This document shows positions 54,703-64,000 of a stretch of 64,000 nt of DNA, in pieces (the stretch's first letter is position 1; each line of letters starts with the position of its first letter). This stretch comes from Crossaster papposus. Taxonomy: Eukaryota > Echinodermata > Asteroidea > Velatida > Solasteridae. The translations under genes were made by a program, and so were the position numbers. The DNA lies in NCBI GenBank assembly GCA_037893245.1, contig JBAIAA010000396.1:496001-560000 (forward strand), read 5' to 3'. The notes below the pieces were generated by a model. That model was not told where the DNA came from, did not search any database, and worked only from the letters and a program-made list of their open reading frames with translations.

Positions 54703-55436
54703 GTCACAGCTGCGTGCGCAAAACTAACCGAACGGCCCTTTTCAGGGCCAATATTTTTTTCAAAGAGAGATTCATTCCAATCGCGTTTTCTGTAGAGTTT
54801 TGGAAAGTTAAGTTTGGTTACTATAGGTAAATACGAATTTTAACTGGCCAGAGCTCCGGAGAACGGATTAATAAAATTAATCGGATTAGTCTCTTTCCAT
54901 TTTGTTTGTTTGTCTGTCTGTCTCTTATTTTTTGTTGTCCCCCCACCCCCCAAAATAAAAATAAAACATTATTTTACTTTTAATACGGTAAAAAAGGAGA
55001 AGAGTAATTGCCTGGCCATGTACACAATTGTTTATGCAGTCATTTTGTGTCATATTTTCGAAAACGGGAACTCTTCGTTACATTGGATGATACGCAAGTT
55101 TACCCGGCGTTTGGGGAAAAATAAATAATGAGTGAAACCACACCGGATTGTTGGCCTCTACCGAATATAATAAAAAAGTGGATATTCTAAATTATTGTTT
55201 GTAATTGTTTGTTTCTTGGAGTTTTCATTCGGATTCGGAAGGATAGCTTTTGCCCTCTGTGCGTGTGGCAAGCGCCAATGCATGTCACTTTGCACGCGTA
55301 CATAATTCTTCACGCTTGGGTGATTGTGTGGACAATGCGTGTATGCCCAGAATCCTAGCGGGTACCATAAAAGTCGTCCCGGCATGCTTGACCTTCCATT
55401 CGATCGCACGATCACATACACTCATCTTCTCCAATC

Positions 55437-55805
55437 ATGGCTCCTAAAGTTAGCGGAAAAGGCCAGAAGAAGGCCGGCAACACCAAGGCTCCGGTCAGCA
55501 CGAACAAGAAGAGGCGTCGGCGTCGCAAGGAGAGCTACGGCATCTACATCTACAAAGTCATGAAACAGGTGCACCCCGACACAGGAATCTCCAGCAAGGC
55601 AATGAGCATCATGAACAGCTTTGTCAACGACGTGTTTGAGCGCATCGCCGGCGAATCTTCCCGCCTTGCCCACTACAACAAGAAGTCGACCATCTCAAGT
55701 CGTGAAGTGCAGACTGCAGTACGCCTAATCCTCCCGGGAGAGCTTGCCAAGCATGCAGTCAGCGAAGGAACCAAGGCCGTCACCAAGTATACGACTTCAA
55801 AATAG
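55437..55805 (+). CDS. H2B: Histone H2B, unit 8
   Basis: Protein identical to the copy at 2269. The stem-loop is at 55850-55865. Confidence 0.99.
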   Translation: MAPKVSGKGQKKAGNTKAPVSTNKKRRRRRKESYGIYIYKVMKQVHPDTGISSKAMSIMNSFVNDVFERIAGESSRLAHYNKKSTISSREVQTAVRLILPGELAKHAVSEGTKAVTKYTTSK

Positions 55806-56881
55806 GTTGACCGAGGGAGGAACAAATAACACGAAAAACATAACCAAACGGCTCTTTTCAGAGCCAACACAATTTAAAAAAAAGAGATGTGACTGTCTGA
55901 TCTGTGTTACTAATTTAGTCAATATTCGTAGGTGGTAAAATCGTTCGGGTAGTGTTCCCGTCTTTACATTCTCCCTGACCTTAAAAGGAGAAATGAAGAT
56001 CAACATTAACCTTCTGTTCTCGTCGCCTTTGAAAACAAATATGTGACTTGAAAAGGCATGACGGGGAAAAGTATTTCTGTAGTATTTGGAGTTCTATTGT
56101 TTTACACCGTAGTAAAGACCGATTCGTTAGTTTTGCAATGATACCAACAGTATTTATTTACATCATTTAATTAACATGATATATACAACATTGCAGGGCT
56201 GACAGTGCGCCGCCCAACCTAAGCGATCGAATTTTTAAAACCAACGAATAGCTTTGACCAAAACAATTATACGCGTGTCCGCCAACAACGAAATTGACAA
56301 ATGGGGGTCATTGTTAATTTAGCCTCAGTAAGTCACGTAGGAATTTGCAATGGCGAAACAGCCTTTTGTTATTCAGCACCTGTGCACGCAGTGGTTTTTG
56401 TTCATTCAGTCTCCATTACGAGAAGTAGTGGTTTCTTGTTTGATGTATGTTTAATATATGTGTTTGTCGTATCTCTGTGCAGACAAATCCGTGACAGTTT
56501 TCAATGTGGTTTATGAGGGACGATCTGCGGCCAGCGTGGAGGCAGGTCAATCGGTAGGCAACAGGGACACACCGTCGGGATAACAGAAATCGTCTGAGAA
56601 AGCAGGTAAGGTTTTTGGGTGCTTTGGGTTTTTGCTGTTATGATTTCATCGCTTAGATTGAAGACAGACAGACAGACAGACCTCGTTCAAAAAATGTATC
56701 CCTGTCTTCACGAATCCAAAAATGGATGCGGTGCACTCAACCGTACAGTAAGTGTGTCGCGCGTGATTGGCTACTTGGCGTGCTTCGGCCAATCCACCGG
56801 AACGCTATAACTAGTGCTGTCACCCCCCTCGTACGGCACTTTCACTGCAGATCGCAATCTACTGTCACCAATTACTTCAAG

Positions 56882-57259
56882 ATGACTGGACGAGGAAAGA
56901 GCGGAAAAGCAAGAAGCAAGGCCAGGAGCAGGTCCTCAAGGGCGGGACTGCAGTTCCCCGTGGGTCGCGTTCATCGATTTTTGCGAAGGGGCAACTACGC
57001 TGAGCGGGTTGGAGCCGGTGCACCGGTCTACCTGGCAGCCGTGATGGAATACCTGACCGCGGAGATCCTGGAGCTGGCCGGTAACGCAGCACGAGACAAT
57101 AAGAAGACGAGAATTAACCCTCGACATCTGCAGCTTGCTATACGCAACGACGAAGAGCTTAACAAGTTGATGAGTGGGGTTACCATCGCGCAAGGCGGTG
57201 TGCTTCCCAACATCCAGCAAGTACTTCTGCCCAAAAAGGCCGCCAAAGTATCAAAGTAA
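56882..57259 (+). CDS. H2A: Histone H2A, unit 8
   Basis: Protein identical to the copy at 3714. The stem-loop is at 57305-57320. Confidence 0.98.
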   Translation: MTGRGKSGKARSKARSRSSRAGLQFPVGRVHRFLRRGNYAERVGAGAPVYLAAVMEYLTAEILELAGNAARDNKKTRINPRHLQLAIRNDEELNKLMSGVTIAQGGVLPNIQQVLLPKKAAKVSK

Positions 57260-58755
57260 TAGGCCTACAAACAAATTACTTTGCCTCCACAAACAAAACC
57301 AAAAGGCTCTTTTCAGGGCCACCACATAGTTACAAGAGAGAAACGCCGCTGTCTGTCTGTTCTTCATTTTTAAATAAAGTTTTAAAAGAGACAAATTTAG
57401 ATAATACATGTGTAGATTTTAACTTTCACAGCCAAAGGCCCGCTGAGTTTGTTCAATGGCTTCGTTTATTTTTTAAAGAATCGCCTTCCCTTTTCCTGCT
57501 TATAAAAATATTAAGAAAGTGTTTTTTGTCATCCGGGCGCGCGTGCGTTTTAACTTGTATCCCGGCGACCTTCATATAAAAACTAGTTCATTAAATATGC
57601 AACGCGCGCACTGTGACTTCAACAAAGCAAAAATAAATACGCGCTGTGTCTGTACTCTATATATACATGTACTACGCGTACTGTACAGTACATGCATGTT
57701 CAGTTTGTAAAAGTACGTGAATGATATTATACCCGCGACCCAGCACATCAAAATCAAGAATAAGTCGGAAAAAGACTTTCGGAGATATAAATATAATAAG
57801 ATTGCAAATTCAATAAGCTTTTTAATGACATCCATCACAAGCCTTTAGCTCGGAAATTATTGGTTACGAGTTACAGACTGGGGATGGCTATCAATAGAAA
57901 GCCTATGGAATTTCAAATGTTACTATGTACATATCGTGAATTGTCATTTCCCGCTTATTATTGATTTTGATATCCTGGGTCACATTTTCATAGATTTAAC
58001 AAAAACATTGGAAATGTGGTGAGTTGACACTTCGCGTGTGGTCTATTAGCTTTGTTTTCGTGTTCTGTCTTACCTGGGCCCAATTTCATAACAAATGTAA
58101 GCACAACAATTTGCTTAGCATGAAACCTTTTCCTTGGCCAAACTGAAGATTTCCGAACACGTTTTATTGACGGTCGTGAATTCTCGTTAACGTTCGCGAC
58201 TACAATTTCGACGTCTGGGTGTACACAATTAAATGGTCAGGCCATAGAACCAGACTATTTTCACCGCCCACAAAGTGGGACATTTAGGTTCTGCTTAAAA
58301 ACAAATAAACCGGCCTGAACGGTAAACGATCGAGGCGCGGTTGTGCCGAAGGGCGCCATCTATCGGCACGCTCGTACCGGCAGGTCTGTGTGTATTTACA
58401 GCGGCGAGGCGCAGTGCAGCATGGCGATAATTTTGATACCAGTCGCATTTTTCCAGATTTTCAAGTGACTTTTGGTTAAAAAAAATGAATTTGTAAAAGA
58501 ATATTGTCGATGTGTATGAAAATGTGTTATGAAAACCCCCCAAGCTCATGAATATTGATGTAAATTAACGTGCCAAAAGTTGGTAATTTCTATAAACGGG
58601 TTTGCGTCGGGCTCTGTGAGAAGTCCTTTTCTTGACCCGAAATACACAAATTAGAAAAGTTAAAATAAGAATATTATTCGGATGAGAACAATGGGCGGGG
58701 GAATCAATTTGCATGCATAATTCCAGAGCGCCCTATTGGTTCAATGTCAATCGTT

Positions 58756-58784
58756 ATCGCTTCTCGGCCTTTTGGCCAAGATCA
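58756..58784 (+). pseudogene. U2: U2 snRNA 5' fragment (nt 1-29), unit 8
   Basis: Has the same GGCCAAG change and the same CCGGGAGCTACG junction as units 5 and 6, although the element behind it has diverged. Confidence 0.92.
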
Positions 58785-60662
58785 CCGGGAGCTACGATGG
58801 CCAAGAATGAACTACAGAGGGAGCTATCTACGTACCTGACAACTGAGACGAAGATCGACTACGATGCGATGTGCAAGCTGATCGTCGACACCGCCGGGGA
58901 GACTGACGTCGTCTGCGTCCAGCAGCTGAGCGACAACAAATGGTGCGTCACCACTACAACTGAAGCAGCGAAGACCAAGATCCTGCAAGCCGGCCTGCTC
59001 ATCGGGCAACACCGAGTAACATCTACACCGGTGAGCAGGAAGCTGACGTTCGTAACCATCCGTGACGCACCATTTGAGCTGCGCGACGTTGCCATCTCCT
59101 CGGCGCTGTCTGCATACGGCAAGGTGGCCGGCATCAGACGGGGACACTGGCAGAAACATCTTGGGTGGGAGAACGGCCACCGACACGCACGTATGGAACT
59201 GAGTCGTCCAATCCCATCTTACGTGCGTGTCGGTGGGTACCAAGTGCGGGTGGAGTACGACCACCAAGAGAGGACATGCCGGGTTTGCGGGTTGGTCGGC
59301 CACCTGGCTGCGGGGTGCCCGTCAGTTGTGTGCTACAACTGCAACAAGCACGGGCACCGCAGCCGGGAGTGTCCCGAGCCGGTGATATGTCGGGGGTGCG
59401 GAGAGACGGGGCACTATGCAGCACGGTGCCCCCGTTCATACGCCGGTCGGCTGCGTGTCGCGGCGTTCACCGGCTCGGACAACAACGACGACATCGGCGG
59501 CGACCCGCAGCCCGCGAGACCGCCCACACCACCTCGGGCCAGTCCGGACCCTGCCGCTACCACCCGTCAGGCAAGACCACTCAAGGTACCCCGGACCCCA
59601 CCACAGGACGCCCCACCGCAGCCGGCCGGACCACCAAGGCCTCCACGGCCAAGCACCCCACCGCAGAGACCATCGGAGGCCGGCGCGCCCACTGCGGGCG
59701 GCACCAGGCCCGCCCGCACAGCCAACCGTCCACCTCGGCGTGGTGCGGGCGTGGCGGGTGCCCCGACCGCGGAGAGTACAACGGCAACGGTCTCAATGTC
59801 ATCGGCGTCATCGATCATCACATCGATGACTACGAACGTGTCGACCTCCTCCGTGGAATGTAGTGCGGATGTGCCGGACCTGCCGGACGTCCCACGGGTA
59901 GATCCGGAAGTGGTGACCAAACTCTGGTCGGAGACTGCAGGCTTCAAAAAGCCCAAGCCCGCCCGTACAGCCACCCGTCCACCTCGGCATGGTGCGGGCG
60001 TGGCGGGTGCCCCGACCACGGAGAGCGTAACGTGCGTGCCGGACCTCCCGTGGATAACGCCGGACGAGAAAACCAGGGACTGGGCGGAGATGGTCGCGTG
60101 TGCGGAGGCGGAGATACAGCAAGAAATGGAGCGACGGAGCCAGGATAGCAATTCCGACGGTTCCGTCGCCTCCATTATATCTACCGCCTCCGTAAAACGC
60201 TGTCACCATTCCTCGGATTCCCCTGAGGAATGGTCGACCATACGGAAAAAGCAACCAGCGACAACCAAGAAGAAGGCACGTGCCAGTAAAAAATGAACTG
60301 TTTTCTTTGGTGGTGGGCGTAAATTTGATTTGAACTTTTTCTTTTGGTGGTGGGTAAAGTGAGTTGTTTGTTTGTTTAAAATATAAGAAGATGTAAATTT
60401 TATGTAAATATTTCCACAGTTGTGTTTTTGTAAATTTTTTGAAGGTACAAATGATACGTAATATTTATTCAGTTGTTCTTTTTCTGATAGTAATCAAGCG
60501 CGTTTATTTTGGTGGTGGGTTATGTCCCTAGTGCGTTTTATTTAATGTTTGCATTGTAAAAACAAGTTGTATTTAATTTTTATTTTGTACATACTGTGAC
60601 CGTTGTGTTGTATCATCATATGTGTGTTTGGTTGTTTGCAAGAATAAACCAATTTAAAAACC
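58785..60662 (+). mobile_element. Family B ORF1-only element, diverged copy, unit 8
   Basis: 1878 bp with the junctions of units 5 and 6 (U2 nt 29 and nt 36). It differs throughout ORF1 and the 3' UTR, except for a nearly unchanged stretch across the first knuckles (about 59140-59400). The 3' UTR lacks the duplication seen in units 5 and 6. It ends in the same AATAAACCAATTTAAAAACC. Confidence 0.88.
58797..60296 (+). CDS. Family B ORF1 protein, longer variant, unit 8
   Basis: 499 residues. Domain order is as at 34123, with all three CCHC knuckles kept. The extra 53 residues come mainly from an internal duplication: a PARTAxRPPRxGAGVAGAP segment occurs at about 305-324 and again at about 388-407, each followed by a Ser/Thr part and VPDLP. 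The acidic segment and basic tail are present. N-terminal residues differ at many sites from units 5 and 6 while the frame stays open. Confidence 0.88.
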   Translation: MAKNELQRELSTYLTTETKIDYDAMCKLIVDTAGETDVVCVQQLSDNKWCVTTTTEAAKTKILQAGLLIGQHRVTSTPVSRKLTFVTIRDAPFELRDVAISSALSAYGKVAGIRRGHWQKHLGWENGHRHARMELSRPIPSYVRVGGYQVRVEYDHQERTCRVCGLVGHLAAGCPSVVCYNCNKHGHRSRECPEPVICRGCGETGHYAARCPRSYAGRLRVAAFTGSDNNDDIGGDPQPARPPTPPRASPDPAATTRQARPLKVPRTPPQDAPPQPAGPPRPPRPSTPPQRPSEAGAPTAGGTRPARTANRPPRRGAGVAGAPTAESTTATVSMSSASSIITSMTTNVSTSSVECSADVPDLPDVPRVDPEVVTKLWSETAGFKKPKPARTATRPPRHGAGVAGAPTTESVTCVPDLPWITPDEKTRDWAEMVACAEAEIQQEMERRSQDSNSDGSVASIISTASVKRCHHSSDSPEEWSTIRKKQPATTKKKARASKK

Positions 60663-60818
60663 GTATCTGTTCTTTTCAGCTTAATATCTGAAACGCTGTT
60701 CATCGAACAGCCAGTATATTAATCTGATTTTTGGATTTGGGCCGTGGAATAGAGGCTTGCCTCGTCCCGGCCATGGGTTGGCCCGGTATAGCAGTACATC
60801 CGGGATTCGGCCCACTCC
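60663..60818 (+). pseudogene. U2: U2 snRNA 3' fragment (nt 36-191), unit 8
   Basis: Promoterless remainder of U2, undecayed. Confidence 0.95.
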
Positions 60819-61549
60819 CCTCGGGGAACATCAATTAATACAAAAACAGGTCTCGTCTATTATGTGTATTCCTATGTCGCCTCACTTTTACAAGTTCTTT
60901 CTTCGCTTTACTTCGTGGCTTTCTTATATTTGAACATTTCAATTTGTCTCAATTAAATAATTGTATGAAGACCGATCTCTTTGTTTTAGGTTGATTTCTG
61001 AAGAAAGGGAAAAACAACAACAACAAAAACAAACAAACAAACAAACAAACAAACAGATCCTCTGCGACTGGTTGTATTTTTTTTTGGCGAAGATGTATTA
61101 GATTTCTTTATCTTTTCCATATTTTTAGAAATTCATATGATTTCATATAAATGTAGACTTTAAATGTTCTTTTTGTTTTTGGTCTTGTTTGTTTGAATTC
61201 CATTTTTGTTCTAAATACTGTATAGGTAATAATGCAGGGCCCTTTTTTATAGCTTTTTTTTTGTAAGTGATAAAACCTCAAATACAATAAATAACAGTGC
61301 TTTTAACAGTTCAGTTTTTATGTTTGTATTTTAATGTTGCGATTATTCGTTTGCTTGCTTTCCTCTCTCTCTCTCTCTCGTTGACTGTTTATTTCTCCTC
61401 TCGTGTCGTTATTTCGGGAGGGAAACCTCTGCCACGATTTGTTGCTAGAGGGCGCCCTGACTTTCGTTTGCCTGGCGTGCTCCTATCGCGTCCGCGCATA
61501 GCAGTGATATATAATACACTGCCTCGCCCATTCAATCGATCTAGTCTAG

Positions 61550-61897
<348 letters not shown>

Positions 61898-62384
61898 ATA
61901 GATGCATGATACATGCCATTTTCAAACCAAACGGCTCTTTTCAGAGCCACCACGATTTCACAAAAAGAGATTGATTCCAGGTTTTAATTTGTGTGTACTC
62001 TGTTATTATTTGGGCATTGTCTCGCGGGATTCAGTGTGGATTTTCCTCCCTGTGTCTATTAGTATTAAGGTTTTTTTCTTTTCGTTTATTGCCCGTAATT
62101 ATTCCCGGGATGTCTTTATCGAAGACACGGCCCATTTGTTTATTTTGGTAGCTGGGGAAAATTAATTTGCTTGCAAAGTATCATGTACTCGTAGGTAATA
62201 TTGACCGTATTGTTTCGGAGGGTAAATCAGTTGTGATCAGTGAAGCGTCCCGGCATGGTGTCCGAATTATCCAATCGGAAGACTGCCCATTGTTATACTT
62301 CAGCCCCAGGATGCTATTCTCTAGTCTTAAGAGACGGCCTGTTCGTTGATTTGGCATTCACTTCTTATCTACTCTCCATTCTGA

Positions 62385-62813
<429 letters not shown>

Positions 62814-63547
62814 GTCACAGCTGCGTGCGCAAAACTAACCGAACGGCCCTTTTCAGGGCCAATATTTTTTTCAAAGAGAGATTCATTCCAATCGCGTTTT
62901 CTGTAGAGTTTTGGAAAGTTAAGTTTGGTTACTATAGGTAAATACGAATTTTAACTGGCCAGAGCTCCGGAGAACGGATTAATAAAATTAATCGGATTAG
63001 TCTCTTTCCATTTTGTTTGTTTGTCTGTCTGTCTCTTATTTTTTGTTGTCCCCCCACCCCCCAAAATAAAAATAAAAAATTATTTTACTTTTAATACGGT
63101 AAAAAAGGAGAAGAGTAATTGCCTGGCCATGTACACAATTGTTTATGCAGTCATTTTGTGTCATATTTTCGAAAACGGGAACTCTTCGTTACATTGGATG
63201 ATACGCAAGTTTACCCGGCGTTTGGGGAAAAATAAATAATGAGTGAAACCACACCGGATTGTTGGCCTCTACCGAATATAATAAAAAAGTGGATATTCTA
63301 AATTATTGTTTGTAATTGTTTGTTTCTTGGAGTTTTCATTCGGATTCGGAAGGATAGCTTTTGCCCTCTGTGCGTGTGGCAAGCGCCAATGCATGTCACT
63401 TTGCACGCGTACATAATTCTTCACGCTTGGGTGATTGTGTGGACAATGCGTGTATGCCCAGAATCCTAGCGGGTACCATAAAAGTCGTCCCGGCATGCTT
63501 GACCTTCCATTCGATCGCACGATCACATACACTCATCTTCTCCAATC

Positions 63548-63916
63548 ATGGCTCCTAAAGTTAGCGGAAAAGGCCAGAAGAAGGCCGGCAACACCAAGGC
63601 TCCGGTCAGCACGAACAAGAAGAGGCGTCGGCGTCGCAAGGAGAGCTACGGCATCTACATCTACAAAGTCATGAAACAGGTGCACCCCGACACAGGAATC
63701 TCCAGCAAGGCAATGAGCATCATGAACAGCTTTGTCAACGACGTGTTTGAGCGCATCGCCGGCGAATCTTCCCGCCTTGCCCACTACAACAAGAAGTCGA
63801 CCATCTCAAGTCGTGAAGTGCAGACTGCAGTACGCCTAATCCTCCCGGGAGAGCTTGCCAAGCATGCAGTCAGCGAAGGAACCAAGGCCGTCACCAAGTA
63901 TACGACTTCAAAATAG
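63548..63916 (+). CDS. H2B: Histone H2B, unit 9
   Basis: Protein identical to the copy at 2269. The stem-loop is at 63961-63976, the last complete feature of the window. Confidence 0.99.
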   Translation: MAPKVSGKGQKKAGNTKAPVSTNKKRRRRRKESYGIYIYKVMKQVHPDTGISSKAMSIMNSFVNDVFERIAGESSRLAHYNKKSTISSREVQTAVRLILPGELAKHAVSEGTKAVTKYTTSK

Positions 63917-64000
63917 GTTGACCGAGGGAGGAACAAATAACACGAAAAACATAACCAAACGGCTCTTTTCAGAGCCAACACAATTTAAAAAAAAGAGATG

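Overview
The window is a head-to-tail tandem array from an animal nuclear genome. Eight complete repeat units and the start of a ninth each encode histones H4, H3, H2B and H2A, in that order and all on the + strand, followed by a U2 small nuclear RNA locus. An echinoderm is the best guess. H4 has Cys at residue 73, as known in sea urchins. The mRNAs end in the metazoan histone stem-loop plus a CAAGAAAGA-like purine element. H4 and H2B have TATA boxes followed by a CATTC cap motif like that of sea urchin histone genes. No H1 gene is visible in any unit. The genus cannot be told from the sequence alone.

Layout: the units start at about 1, 6767, 15528, 21767, 28497, 36467, 44437, 53171 and 61282. 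The uninterrupted unit (unit 3) is 6239 bp. Histone genes and spacers are almost identical in all units, with only scattered single-base differences, so the array is strongly homogenised. Units differ in length because of what sits inside U2. Only unit 3 has an intact U2 (21113-21303). In the other seven visible units U2 is split at nearly the same place (after nt 33 or nt 29), in or beside the GUAGUA branch-site recognition element (nt 33-38).

The insertions fall into three kinds. Family A (units 2 and 7, about 2.5 kb) has a hairpin-rich 5' leader and a long ORF1 with an RRM-like region, three CCHC zinc knuckles, a further Cys-rich module and two C2H2 fingers. Family B (units 5, 6 and 8, 1.7-1.9 kb) has a different CCHC ORF1 whose ATG lies 12 nt after the U2 fragment. 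The short elements (units 1 and 4, about 0.5 kb) share the 3' end of family A, have an unrelated head, and carry 34-bp tandem repeats. No insertion contains an endonuclease or reverse transcriptase ORF. They look like ORF1-only or SINE-like non-autonomous partners of a U2-targeting non-LTR retrotransposon; Keno-type Tx1-clade elements with U2 specificity are known from fish.

How it works together: the four core histones are expressed as replication-type, non-polyadenylated mRNAs. U2 is a spliceosomal RNA with its own promoter. The elements use the repeated U2 gene as a landing site, as R1 and R2 use rDNA, and may use the U2 promoter for expression. Unequal exchange then spreads or removes occupied units.
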